DNA of 64,000 nucleotides from Salipiger marinus (GTDB lineage Bacteria > Pseudomonadota > Alphaproteobacteria > Rhodobacterales > Rhodobacteraceae). Each line of letters begins with the position of its first letter. Position 1 is the stretch's first letter. The notes beneath the pieces were generated by a model. It had not been told where the DNA came from, searched no databases, and was given only the letters and a program-made list of their open reading frames with translations. Made by a program: the position numbers and the translations under genes. The stretch spans positions 124,001 to 188,000 of the forward strand of contig NZ_FNEJ01000002.1 in NCBI RefSeq assembly GCF_900100085.1, in the 5' to 3' direction. Below are positions 19,108-27,885 of this stretch, piece after piece.

Positions 19108-19965
19108 TCAATGCGCCACCCCCAGATAGGCGTCGATCACATCCTGATTGCGCCGCACCTCGTCGGGCGTGCCATCCCCGATCTTGCGCCCGTAATCCAT
19201 CACCACCACCCGGTCGGACAGATCCATCACCACCCCCATGTCATGCTCGATCAGACAGATGGTGGTGCCGAATTCGTCGTTCACGTCGAGGATGAAGCGG
19301 CTCATGTCCTCCTTCTCCTCGACATTCATGCCCGCCATCGGCTCGTCAAGCAGCAGCAGCGACGGCTCGGCGGCCAGCGCGCGGGCCAGTTCCACCCGCT
19401 TTTTCAGCCCGTAAGGCAGCCGCCCCACCGGGGTCTTGCGGATCGCCTGAATCTCGAGGAAGTCGATGACCTTTTCCACCACCTCGCGGTTGGCGATTTC
19501 CTCGTCGCGCGCCCGGCCCCACCACAGCGCCTGCGCCACAAGCCCCGCCTTCATATGGGTCAGCCGCCCGGTCATCACGTTGTCGAGCACGGTCATGCCC
19601 TCGAACAGGGCGATGTTCTGAAAGGTGCGCGCCACCCCCAGCCGCGCCACCTCATAGGGGCGCATCGGCGGTCGGGTCTCGCCCCTGTAAAGCAGCGCGC
19701 CCTCCGAGGGCGTGTAGAACCCCGAGATGATGTTGAGCATGGAGGATTTGCCCGCCCCGTTCGGCCCGATGATGGCGCGGATCTCGCCCTCGCGGATGTC
19801 AAAGGAGATGTCCTTGATCGCCACCACCCCGCCAAAGCGCAGGGTGATGTTGCGCAGCTCCATCAGCACCGGGCCGATCCTGCGGCCCTCCGCCACGACA
19901 TGTCCCTCATCCCTCACGGTTTCCTGCCCTTCCGTGCTGTCGTCTGTCCTGCTGCCATCCATCAC
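19108..19965 (-). CDS. livG: Branched-chain-type ABC importer ATPase (LivG-like)
   Basis: 285-residue ATPase with IIGPNGAGKSSMLN (Walker A), LPYGLKKRVELARAL (signature, with YG in place of SGG) and LLLLDEPMAGMN (Walker B). VARTFQNIALFEGMTVLDNVM is a LivG hallmark. The first 34 residues are an acidic leader before MELRNITLRFGG, where most family members begin, so the true start may lie further in. Two starts overlap at the front: GTG at 19963-19965 and ATG at 19960-19962. It follows the acyl-CoA synthetase gene by about 85 bp. Confidence 0.9.
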   Translation of the reverse strand: MMDGSRTDDSTEGQETVRDEGHVVAEGRRIGPVLMELRNITLRFGGVVAIKDISFDIREGEIRAIIGPNGAGKSSMLNIISGFYTPSEGALLYRGETRPPMRPYEVARLGVARTFQNIALFEGMTVLDNVMTGRLTHMKAGLVAQALWWGRARDEEIANREVVEKVIDFLEIQAIRKTPVGRLPYGLKKRVELARALAAEPSLLLLDEPMAGMNVEEKEDMSRFILDVNDEFGTTICLIEHDMGVVMDLSDRVVVMDYGRKIGDGTPDEVRRNQDVIDAYLGVAH

Positions 19966-20050
19966 GCCACCCCCGCCACCAGATCCGCCCTGACGGGACG
20001 GTGGGCGGGGCGATCTGCGCAGCAGGAGCGCCCGCCCGCCGTCACCGCCC

Positions 20051-22021
20051 TCATGCCGCCACCTCCCGCATCCCGACCGGCCCCACCGCCGCGTCGCGGA
20101 TGGTCAGATGCGCGCGGATGCGGCCCTTGCGCCCGTCCTCATAGGTCACCTCGGTTTCGGTGCGGATCTCCTCCGACCCGTCGTAAAGCGCCGCCAGCAG
20201 ATCGGCATATTTCTCGGCGATCACCGCGCGGCGCACCTTGCGGGTGCGGGTCAGTTCGCCGTCATCGGCATCCAGCTCCTTGTGCAGCACCAGAAACCGG
20301 TGGATCTGGCAGCCCGACAGCATCGCATCCCCGGCCACGCTGCGATTGACCTCCTCCACATGGCTCTGGATCATGTCCAGCACCCGCGGATGCCCCGCCA
20401 GTTCCTGATAGGAGGCATAGGCGATGGCGTTGCGCTCCGCCCAGTTGCCCACGGCGGTCAGGTCGATGTTGAGAAAGGCGGCGCAGCGGTCGCGGCCCGC
20501 GCCGAACACCACCGCCTCAAGGATGTTGGGATAGAATTTCAGCTTGTTCTCGACATATTTCGGCGCAAACAGCGCGCCATCCGCCATGCGGCCCACATCC
20601 TTGGCCCGGTCGATGATGCGCAGATGCCCCGTCGCCTCCTCGATGAAGCCCGCATCCCCGGTGGCCACCCAGCCTTCGGCATCCTTGGTCCCCGCCGTGC
20701 TGTCGGGATTCCGGTAATATTCCACGAACACCCCCGGCGAGCGGTAGAACACCTCGCCCGACTCGGCGATGCGGATCTCCACCCCGGGCGAGGGCACGCC
20801 CACCGTGTCGGGCCGCACCTCGTGATCGGGCTGCTGGGTGATGAAGACCGACGCCTCGGTCTGGCCGTATAGCTGCTTCAGGTTGATGCCCAGCGCGCGG
20901 TAGAAATCGAAAATCTCCGGGCCGATCGCCTCACCGGCGGTATAGCCGACGCGGACGCGGGAAAAGCCCAGCGCGTTTTTCAGCGGGCCATAGACGCAGG
21001 CCTCGCCCAGCGCGTAATGCAGCCGGTCCAGCAGCCCCACCGGCTTGCCGTCCAGCACGCGCGGCCCGACCCGGCGCGCCAGATCCATGAAATGCCGGAA
21101 CATCCGCCGCTTCAGCGCGCCCGCATCCTCCATCCGGATCATGATCTGGGTCAGCTGGGTTTCGAACACCCTTGGCGGCGCGAAGTAATAGCTGGGCGCG
21201 ATCTCGCGCAGGTCGGTCATCATCGTCTCGGGCGATTCCGGGCAGTTGACGCAGAACCCGGTCCAGTAGGCCTGCCCGACGGAAAAGATGAAATCCCCCA
21301 CCCAGGCCATGGGCAGATAGGCCAGCACCTCCTCGCCCGCGTCCAGCCGGTCGAAGCTGGCGGAGTTTTTCGCCGTCTCGAGGATGTTGCGGTTAGACAG
21401 CACCACACCCTTGGGTTTCCCGGTGGTGCCCGAGGTATAAAGCATCACGCAGGTGTCGTCATAGCCCAGCGCCGCGCGCCGCGCCTGCAGTTCCGGCAGC
21501 CATGTCGCGCGTGCGGCGCGGCCCTGCGCCTGCACCTGCACATAGGCGTGCAGGCGGCTGTGGTCATAGCTGCGCAGCCCGCGCGGATCGACATAGATCA
21601 TATGTTCGAACTGGTGCAGGCCCTGCTGGATCTCGATGACCTTGTCGACCTGTTCCTGATCGGCGGCGATGACGAAGCGCGCGCCGCAATGGCCCAGCAC
21701 ATAGGCCATCTCCTCGGCCACCGCGTCCTGATAAAGCGGCACAGGCACCGCCCCCACCATCTGCGCCGCCACCATCGACCAGTAAAGCGCGGGCCGGTTG
21801 CGCCCGATCACCGCCACATGATCGCCCCGCGCCACGCCCAGATCCAGCAGCCCCAGCGCGAAAGCCTCGACCTCCGCCTGCGTTTCGGCCCATGTCCAGC
21901 TCTGCCAGATGCCGTATTCCTTTTCCCGATAGGCGGGACGGTCTGCATGCCGCGTGGCGTTGCGCGCCAGCATGGCGGGGACGGAGCGCGGATCTTCCGC
22001 ACCCCCGGACTGATGGGCCAA
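20051..22021 (-). CDS. AMP-dependent long-chain acyl-CoA synthetase
   Basis: 656-residue adenylate-forming enzyme. VMLYTSGTTGKPKGVVLSN is the phosphate loop, LYGQTEASVFIT the A5 motif and VATGDAGFIEE the ribose-binding TGD. FAPKYVENKLKFYPNI leads into the C-terminal domain. It is FadD15-like in length and would make a CoA thioester from a fatty or aryl-alkyl acid in the cytoplasm. The start is a TTG at 22019-22021, supported by GGGAGGAG six bases upstream; no ATG lies nearby. It heads the liv unit, and its promoter region is shared with the kinase gene. Confidence 0.9.
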   Translation of the reverse strand: MAHQSGGAEDPRSVPAMLARNATRHADRPAYREKEYGIWQSWTWAETQAEVEAFALGLLDLGVARGDHVAVIGRNRPALYWSMVAAQMVGAVPVPLYQDAVAEEMAYVLGHCGARFVIAADQEQVDKVIEIQQGLHQFEHMIYVDPRGLRSYDHSRLHAYVQVQAQGRAARATWLPELQARRAALGYDDTCVMLYTSGTTGKPKGVVLSNRNILETAKNSASFDRLDAGEEVLAYLPMAWVGDFIFSVGQAYWTGFCVNCPESPETMMTDLREIAPSYYFAPPRVFETQLTQIMIRMEDAGALKRRMFRHFMDLARRVGPRVLDGKPVGLLDRLHYALGEACVYGPLKNALGFSRVRVGYTAGEAIGPEIFDFYRALGINLKQLYGQTEASVFITQQPDHEVRPDTVGVPSPGVEIRIAESGEVFYRSPGVFVEYYRNPDSTAGTKDAEGWVATGDAGFIEEATGHLRIIDRAKDVGRMADGALFAPKYVENKLKFYPNILEAVVFGAGRDRCAAFLNIDLTAVGNWAERNAIAYASYQELAGHPRVLDMIQSHVEEVNRSVAGDAMLSGCQIHRFLVLHKELDADDGELTRTRKVRRAVIAEKYADLLAALYDGSEEIRTETEVTYEDGRKGRIRAHLTIRDAAVGPVGMREVAA

Positions 22022-22163
22022 GTGGTCTCCTCCCTGTGCTCCCGGCTTGGGCCGGACGCCGCAGACCCTCCTCCTCAGGGCCCGTGGCGCGCCTCTTGCG
22101 AGTCATCCCTCATCAGGATCGAAATCAGCCTGCCGGTCAATCTTTTCGGCATGTTTGCCCAAA

Positions 22164-22183
22164 CCTTGCGAATTGTAACAAGG
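22164..22183. promoter_or_regulatory. Inverted repeat in the kinase / acyl-CoA synthetase control region
   Basis: CCTTG and CAAGG lie 10 bases apart (CCTTGCGAATTGTAACAAGG) in an AT-richer patch of the 320-bp divergent region. It could be an operator for the adjacent OmpR-type regulator, or a promoter element. The rest of the region holds repeat copy E and nothing else recognisable. Confidence 0.3.
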
Positions 22184-22208
22184 ACGGCGTCCGCCGGAGG
22201 TTCAGAAA

Positions 22209-22273
22209 AGGGGGGGCTCTGCCCCCGTCCGCCTGCGGCGGACTCCCCCGGGATATTTGGACCAAGAAGAAGC
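22209..22273 (-). repeat. Intergenic hairpin element, copy E (inverted)
   Basis: Read on the minus strand: head CTTCTTCTTGGTCCAAATAT then CCCGGGGGA, hairpin GTCCGCC-GCA-GGCGGAC, then GGGGGC-AGA-GCCCCC. This is a single-unit version of the six-unit array at 11.6 kb. It ends about 70 bp before the histidine kinase gene. Confidence 0.75.
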
Positions 22274-22341
22274 GGCGGAACGTGGCGACAGGCTTTGCGG
22301 GTGCGGTCGGCGGTGCTAGCCCTTGTGCAGGGGGAGGCGGG

Positions 22342-24240
22342 ATGGACAAGGACGCGCTGACACAGGCCGGGCTGAACCTGATCCAGCAGGCGCTGTCGAT
22401 CTATGACCGGGATCTGCGGCTGGCGGTCAGCAACCGCCGCTTCGCCGAGATGTTCGACCTGCCGCTGCGGCTGCGCCAGCCCGGCGCGCGGTTCGACGAG
22501 ACGATCCGGCATCTGGTCGAGGCGGGGGAATATGGCGTGGTGGAGGATCCGGCGGCTTTCGTGCAGGCGCGGGTGGATCAGGCCCGCGCCTTTGCCCCGC
22601 ATTACATGGAGCGCACCCGCGCCAATGGCCGGACCATCTCGGTGGAGGGCGCGCCGCTGCCGCAGGGCGGCTGGGTCACCGTCTATACCGACATCACCGC
22701 AGTGAAGGCGCAGGAGCTGCTGCTGCGCACCCGGTCCGAGCTGCTGTCGGGCGAGGTGCTGCGGCGGTCGGAGGCGCTGGCCGCCACCAACCGCGAACTC
22801 GCCGCCACCAATGCAGCGCTTGAGGAGGCGCGGCGCGAGCTGACCGAGATGGAGGCGCGCACCCGGCTCACCGCCGAGATGATGCCCGCCCATATCGCCC
22901 GGGTCGATGCGGCGGGACGCTACACCTATTCCAACCGGCGGCTGTCGCAGGTGATGCCGGGGCGGCCTTCGGACATCGTAGGGCTGCATATTTCGGAGGC
23001 GCTGGGGCCCGCCTATGCCCGCGTGCTGCCGCATCTGGAGCGGGCGCTGGCCGGAGAGCAGAACCTGTTCGAATTCACCGACGAAGGTTCCTCGCGCCGC
23101 ATCCGTGCGGTGTTCACCCCCGATCCGCTGGAGCGCGGCGTCTATATCCTGTCGCTGGACGTGACCGAGGAGACGCAGGCGCGGGCGGCGCTGCAGCACG
23201 GGCGGCGGCGCGAGATGGCGGCGCAGCTGACCTCGGGGCTGGCGCATGATTTCGCCAACCTGCTGACCATCATTCTGGGCATGATGTCGAAGCTGCAGCG
23301 GCTGGCGCCGGATCCCGAGGCGCAGCGGCTGGTGGCGGGCACGATACAGGCGGCGCGGCGTGGTGGCGTGCTGCTGGACCGGATCGCCAACATCACCTCG
23401 CCGCGGGCATGGCGGCCCGAACCGGTGGACCTTCGCGCCTTCCTGCGCGATCTGGCGACGCTGGCCCGTCCCTCCCTGCCCGAGGGCATCACGCTGGAGG
23501 TGACGGCCCCCAGATCTGGCGCCTATCTGCTGGATGCGGGGCTGGTGCAGGATGCGGCGCTGAACCTGATCCTGAACGCGCGCGATGCCTGCGGCGCGGC
23601 GGGCGGGCGCATCACCCTGACCCTGCGCGAGCTGCGCGACACATGGCTGGAACTGGTGGTGCGCGACACCGGCCCCGGCTTCACCCCGGAGGCGCTGGCG
23701 CGTGGGCTTGATCCGTTTTTCACCACCAAGGGCGGCGCCGGATCCGGGCTGGGTCTGGCCATGGTCTATGACATGGTGAAGCTGGCGGGCGGCACTATCA
23801 AGCTGGCCAATGACAGCCCCGGCGCGCGGGTCACGCTGCGCCTGCCGCTGCGCCGCGCCGTGCTGCCGCCCCGCCCGCATCTGGTGCTGCTGGTGGAGGA
23901 TGACGCCGATCTGCGCGCAGGGATCCGCGACATGCTGACCGGCATGGGTCAGGTGGTGGTGGAAGCGGCCTCGGTCGCCGAGGCGCTGGCGCTGGCCGAA
24001 GGGCTGGAGATCGATCTTGTGCTGTCGGACGTGCTGGTGGAGGGGGCTCAGCCCGGCAGCGACCTGCCCGGCCTGCTGCCGCATCTGCCGGTGCGGCTGA
24101 TGACCTCGCTGCCTGCCGGGGATCCGCGCCACATCCGCGCCGCCGCCTGCGCGCCGGTGCTGGCCAAGCCGTTCAGTCAGGGCCAGCTTGCCGGGTTCCT
24201 GTGGCCCGAGACGCAGCCCGCCCCGGAGACCGCGCCATGA
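22342..24240 (+). CDS. PAS-containing hybrid sensor histidine kinase
   Basis: 632-residue sensor without membrane segments, so cytosolic. A PAS-7-type domain (ALSIYDRDLRLAVSNRRFAEMFDLP) comes first, then a coiled coil of about 50 residues (REELAATNAALEEA-like), a second PAS domain (HIARVDAAGRYTYSNRRL), and a HisKA box LAHDFANLL with His302. The ATPase domain has DAALNLILNARDA, VRDTGPGF and GSGLGLAMVYD. A C-terminal receiver (LVEDDADLRAGI, phospho-acceptor Asp563) follows. It overlaps the response regulator gene by four bases. GGGGAGGCGG precedes the ATG. Confidence 0.92.
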   Translation: MDKDALTQAGLNLIQQALSIYDRDLRLAVSNRRFAEMFDLPLRLRQPGARFDETIRHLVEAGEYGVVEDPAAFVQARVDQARAFAPHYMERTRANGRTISVEGAPLPQGGWVTVYTDITAVKAQELLLRTRSELLSGEVLRRSEALAATNRELAATNAALEEARRELTEMEARTRLTAEMMPAHIARVDAAGRYTYSNRRLSQVMPGRPSDIVGLHISEALGPAYARVLPHLERALAGEQNLFEFTDEGSSRRIRAVFTPDPLERGVYILSLDVTEETQARAALQHGRRREMAAQLTSGLAHDFANLLTIILGMMSKLQRLAPDPEAQRLVAGTIQAARRGGVLLDRIANITSPRAWRPEPVDLRAFLRDLATLARPSLPEGITLEVTAPRSGAYLLDAGLVQDAALNLILNARDACGAAGGRITLTLRELRDTWLELVVRDTGPGFTPEALARGLDPFFTTKGGAGSGLGLAMVYDMVKLAGGTIKLANDSPGARVTLRLPLRRAVLPPRPHLVLLVEDDADLRAGIRDMLTGMGQVVVEAASVAEALALAEGLEIDLVLSDVLVEGAQPGSDLPGLLPHLPVRLMTSLPAGDPRHIRAAACAPVLAKPFSQGQLAGFLWPETQPAPETAP

Positions 24241-24938
24241 CCGCGCCGCTGGTGTTCATTCTGGATGACGAGGCGGCGATCCGCGCCATCCTGACCGAGG
24301 CGCTGACCGAGGCGGGCTTCCGCTGTCAGGGCTTCGCCCGCGCCACGGATTTCGAGGCGGCGCTGAAACGCGCGGGCCCCGATGTCTGTCTGGTGGATCT
24401 GGGCCTGCCGGACCGCGACGGGCTGAGCCTTGTGCACCGGCTGGCGCTGGAACAGGGGGCGGCGGTCATCATCATCTCGGGCCGGGCGCAGGTGCAGGAC
24501 CGGGTGACCGGGCTGGAACTGGGCGCGGATGACTACATCATCAAGCCGTTTGATCCCGCCGAGGTGGTGGCCCGCATCCGCGCCCGGCTGCGCAGCCCCC
24601 GCACGCGGGACAGCCGGGGCAGCACCGCGCGCTTTGCCGGATGGACCGCGCATTTCGACCGTTACGTGTTGGAGGATGCAGGCGGCGCCGAGGTGCCGTT
24701 TTCCCATGCCGAAGGCGAGGTGCTGCGGCTGTTCCTCGAGGCGCCGAAGCGGCTGCTGAGCCGGGCGCATATGCAGGAAAGCCTTGGCGGCGGGGCGGGC
24801 GAAAGTTTCGACCGGGCCATGGACGTGCGCATTTCGCGGCTGCGCACCAAGCTGCGCGAGGATCCCAAAAACCCGCGCCTGATCAAGACGATCTATGGCG
24901 CGGGCTACATCTTTCTGGGGGATGTGGACTGGTCCTGA
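24237..24938 (+). CDS. OmpR/PhoB-family response regulator
   Basis: 233-residue DNA-binding regulator. The receiver has FILDDEAAIRAIL, the phospho-acceptor Asp54 in VDLGLPDRDG and the Lys of IIKPFDP. The winged-helix output domain ends MDVRISRLRTKLREDPKNPRLIKTIYGAGY-like, the standard OmpR end. Its start overlaps the kinase stop (ATGA), so the two make one phosphorelay. The acyl-CoA synthetase / liv unit diverges from the kinase and is the likely target; this is inferred from position only. Confidence 0.93.
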   Translation: MTAPLVFILDDEAAIRAILTEALTEAGFRCQGFARATDFEAALKRAGPDVCLVDLGLPDRDGLSLVHRLALEQGAAVIIISGRAQVQDRVTGLELGADDYIIKPFDPAEVVARIRARLRSPRTRDSRGSTARFAGWTAHFDRYVLEDAGGAEVPFSHAEGEVLRLFLEAPKRLLSRAHMQESLGGGAGESFDRAMDVRISRLRTKLREDPKNPRLIKTIYGAGYIFLGDVDWS

Positions 24939-24942
24939 GCGG

Positions 24943-25404
24943 TCAGTCGCGCGGACGGGCCGCCTCGGCCTCCACCTCGGCCAGCAGGCGGGTCAGTTCG
25001 CCCTGCATCTGCACCAGCTCGTCGCGGTAGCGCGACGGCTCCATCTGCGGGATGACGGCGGCGAATTCGTCCAGCAGCGCGGATTCCGAGTCGCGGATGG
25101 CTGAAAGCATGTCGGTGTCGATCTCGCCGAAGATGGCGCGCATGGACACGGCGGCGCGGCTGACCGCGCCCCGCACGCTGCCCGAAGGGTCGGGCTCGCC
25201 GCCCACGGCGGTCAGCAGCGCGGTCAGCCGGTCCACCTGTTCCACATGCAGGCCACGGAACTTTACCGTGACGGGGCGGAATTCGGGCTCTGCCCTGTCC
25301 TCCATTTCCTCGAACCACGCGCGGGCATCGGCGCTGCGCGACAGCAGGTGCTGCAGCCGCTCCAGCTGGTCGGGCGTGGCGGTGATGGCACGGGGGTCGG
25401 TCAT
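24943..25404 (-). CDS. PA2169-like / DUF2383-type helical protein
   Basis: 153-residue protein, predicted all-helical. KFRGLHVEQVDRLTALLTAVGGEPDPSGSVRGAVSRA-type sequence resembles the PA2169/DUF2383 four-helix-bundle family, where 'GG.P...GS..G...R' is conserved. No signal or membrane segment. It converges with the response regulator gene, four bases apart. It lies about 60 bp downstream of the amidohydrolase gene on the same strand. Function is unknown; the family is ferritin-like in shape, but metal ligands are not obvious here. Confidence 0.6.
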   Translation of the reverse strand: MTDPRAITATPDQLERLQHLLSRSADARAWFEEMEDRAEPEFRPVTVKFRGLHVEQVDRLTALLTAVGGEPDPSGSVRGAVSRAAVSMRAIFGEIDTDMLSAIRDSESALLDEFAAVIPQMEPSRYRDELVQMQGELTRLLAEVEAEAARPRD

Positions 25405-25464
25405 GGCAGGCTCCTGCTTGTGCTACCCCAGAGCAACGCCGGGGAGGCGCGGGGGTTCCCGCCG

Positions 25465-26676
25465 TCAGCCCAGAGCGGCGACCGCCCGCGCCAGCGCGCG
25501 CAGCCCGCAGACCAGATCGGCCTCGGCGGTGTCTTCGGCGAAATCATGGCTGATCCCGCCGATGGAGGGCACGAACAGCATCGCCACCGGCATCAGCGCC
25601 GCCACATTGGTGGCGTCATGCAGCGCCCCCGAGGGCAGGTTCCGCCAGCGGCCCGGCGCCTCGGCCTCTGCCCCGGTTTCCAGCGCGGCGCGCAGGCGGG
25701 GATCCATGGGCACGGGCGGCAGATCGAGCAGCGGCGCCGTCTCCAGATCCAGCCCCAGTTCGGCGGCGACTTCGGCGGCGGTCTCGCGGGCGATCGCCTC
25801 CATCCGGTCCAGCCGGAACGACTCGCCGTCGCGCCACTGCAGGGTGAAGGTCACGCGGCCCGGCACCACCGCATGAGCATTGGGATGCACGCTGACATGG
25901 CCGATGGTCCAGACCGTGGCCGGGGTGACGACGTTGCGGAACCGCTCGTTGATGCGGGAGGTGAACAGCGCCAGCCCCTGAAACGCGTCGCGGCGCAGGC
26001 GCATCGGCGTGGTGCCTGCATGGTTCTGCAGGCCGTGAAAGGTCAGCGTCAGATTGCGCAGACCCACGATGGCCTCGACCACCGCCAGCTGCCCGCCCTC
26101 GCTGTCCAGCACCGGGCCCTGTTCGATATGCATTTCCAGAAAGCCGCTGAACCGCGCCGGATCGACAAAGCCGCCCACCCGGTCGCCCAGCCCCGCGCGC
26201 GCCTCTGCCATGGTCTGCCCGTCCGCGTCGCGCAGGGTGTCGGCCCGCTCCAGCGGCATGTGGCCCGACCAGACCGCGCTGCCGGTGGTGACGCCAAAGC
26301 GGCCCTCCTCGTCCTGAAACGATACGCAGGATACCGGCGGCCCGCCCGCCTCGCGCGCGGCGCGGGCGATCTCCAGCCCGGCCACCACCCCCAGCGCGCC
26401 ATCCAGCCAGCCGCCTTCCAGCTGGCTGTCGGAATGCGAGCCCACCAGCAGCGACCGCCCCTCCGCCAGACCGAAGACCGAGCCCACCGGATCGACCTGC
26501 ACCGCCAGCCCCGCCTCGGTCATGCGCCCGGCCAGCCAGTCGCGCGCGGCCAGATCCGCCGTGGAATAGGCGGGGCGGCAGACGCCCTTGCCGGTGCCGG
26601 TGGCGCCAAAGCCGCGCAGCGCGTGCAGATCGGCCAGAAAGCGGTCGGCATCGACGGGAATCGGCAGGTCGGTCAT
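25465..26676 (-). CDS. M20-family Zn-dependent amidohydrolase (allantoate / N-carbamoyl amino acid type)
   Basis: 403-residue di-zinc hydrolase. [19 protein letters not shown] supplies His81 and Asp92, and FQDEEGRFG gives Glu123 and Glu124. [18 protein letters not shown] and [15 protein letters not shown] are hallmarks of the hydantoinase/carbamoylase branch. Typical substrates are allantoate, N-carbamoyl-L-amino acids or ureidoglycolate. No purine-degradation genes flank it, so the substrate is open. It is the last of a four-gene coupled run, one base after the thioesterase stop. Confidence 0.9.
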   Translation of the reverse strand: MTDLPIPVDADRFLADLHALRGFGATGTGKGVCRPAYSTADLAARDWLAGRMTEAGLAVQVDPVGSVFGLAEGRSLLVGSHSDSQLEGGWLDGALGVVAGLEIARAAREAGGPPVSCVSFQDEEGRFGVTTGSAVWSGHMPLERADTLRDADGQTMAEARAGLGDRVGGFVDPARFSGFLEMHIEQGPVLDSEGGQLAVVEAIVGLRNLTLTFHGLQNHAGTTPMRLRRDAFQGLALFTSRINERFRNVVTPATVWTIGHVSVHPNAHAVVPGRVTFTLQWRDGESFRLDRMEAIARETAAEVAAELGLDLETAPLLDLPPVPMDPRLRAALETGAEAEAPGRWRNLPSGALHDATNVAALMPVAMLFVPSIGGISHDFAEDTAEADLVCGLRALARAVAALG

Positions 26677-26677
26677 C

Positions 26678-27124
26678 TCAGGATCCTTTTGCGGAAAGCT
26701 GCAGGCGGGCCAGCGCCGCCCGCGCCTCGTCGGGAATGGGCACGGGGCGGCCCGCTTCGTTCACCAGCACATGGACCAGAAACCCCTCGGACGAGGCCAG
26801 CGGCGCATCGCCCCGGAAAAACCCCACCTCGAACCGGACAGAGCTGCGCCCCAGATGCCCCAGCCGCAGCCCCGCCTCCAGCCGGTCGGGGAAATGCGCC
26901 TCGGCATGGAAGGTGCAGCCATTCTCGGCCACCAGAAACCGCTGCCCGGAGGGATCGAGCGGGCCCATGCCATGCTCCAGCTGCCAGAGCGACACCACCG
27001 TATCGACATAGGACAGATACGTGACGTTGTTGATATGGCCATAGGCGTCCATGTCCTTCCACCGGGTCTGCAGCGGAAAGAACACGGCATAATCCGCGCG
27101 CGGCGAGGGCGGGCGGCGGGTCAT
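26678..27124 (-). CDS. Acyl-CoA thioesterase, 4-hydroxybenzoyl-CoA thioesterase fold
   Basis: 148-residue hotdog-fold protein of the FadM/YbgC kind. [25 protein letters not shown] carries the catalytic Asp in the position typical of the family. It would hydrolyse acyl-CoA esters. Its ATG overlaps the stop of the TIGR02186 gene by four bases, and the amidohydrolase follows after one base, so it sits in a coupled operon. The substrate chain is unknown. Confidence 0.88.
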   Translation of the reverse strand: MTRRPPSPRADYAVFFPLQTRWKDMDAYGHINNVTYLSYVDTVVSLWQLEHGMGPLDPSGQRFLVAENGCTFHAEAHFPDRLEAGLRLGHLGRSSVRFEVGFFRGDAPLASSEGFLVHVLVNEAGRPVPIPDEARAALARLQLSAKGS

Positions 27125-27885
27125 CCCGATCTCATGGCGCGGAAGGCCGCCGAGGCGCCCCAGCCCGCAAAGGCCGCGATGGCCAGCGACAGCAGCCCGT
27201 AAACCAGCGGCATGTTGCGTGACAGGTTGAACAGCCAGCGTTCCAGCCCGACCTTGCTGACCATCAGTTCCGAGGAATGTTCCGACACCACGACACCGCC
27301 CCGCGTCAGCAGCACCCGCGTCACATAGCGGCCTTCGGAAATATTGGCGGGCATGGTGATCGCCGCATCAAACAGCGTGCTGTCGCGCAACTCCACCGAA
27401 TTTTCCTCGACCCGGTAAAGCCCCTCCGCCTCGCGGATGCGGATCAGCGCCTCGGTAAAGCTCTGGCTGTCCATGATCTCCATGGGGGCGCCCACCGACC
27501 GGATGGCGCGGGGGATCGACACCTCGTGGCGCAGATCCTCTACCGCCGAGATCACGTCGGACCATGGCGCCGAGGTGGCCACGGCGTAAAAGCCGGGGGC
27601 GCTGTCCACCTCCACCGCTTCGGAATTGACCCAGATGCCCATGCGCCGCGCCTTGCGCCAGACCGTCACCGGCTCCAGCGGGCCCTCGACGGTGACGATC
27701 ACCTGCAGCGGCGGCTCGGGCAGGATCGGCACCTCGCGCTTGACCGCGCCAAAGATCAGCACCTCGGACCCGTCGAAATCTGCGGTGATGGCGACGGTGT
27801 TGCGGCTCAGCCCCATCACCACCTCCTCGGCCCGCAGCGGCAGCGCCGCCAGCAGCAGCGCAAGGATCAGCGCCAGCCCCCTCAT
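27121..27885 (-). CDS. TIGR02186 family membrane-anchored protein
   Basis: 254-residue protein with an N-terminal signal peptide (LALILALLLAALPLRA-EE) and one C-terminal membrane helix (MPLVYGLLSLAIAAFAGWGASAAF). The body would face the periplasm. It has VMGLSRNTVAITADFDGSEVLIFGAVK, the conserved opening of TIGR02186. Function is not established; the family is usually found beside TauE/SafE genes, as here, where its ATG overlaps the tauE stop by four bases. An accessory role for that transporter is a guess from this pairing. Confidence 0.85.
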   Translation of the reverse strand: MRGLALILALLLAALPLRAEEVVMGLSRNTVAITADFDGSEVLIFGAVKREVPILPEPPLQVIVTVEGPLEPVTVWRKARRMGIWVNSEAVEVDSAPGFYAVATSAPWSDVISAVEDLRHEVSIPRAIRSVGAPMEIMDSQSFTEALIRIREAEGLYRVEENSVELRDSTLFDAAITMPANISEGRYVTRVLLTRGGVVVSEHSSELMVSKVGLERWLFNLSRNMPLVYGLLSLAIAAFAGWGASAAFRAMRSG

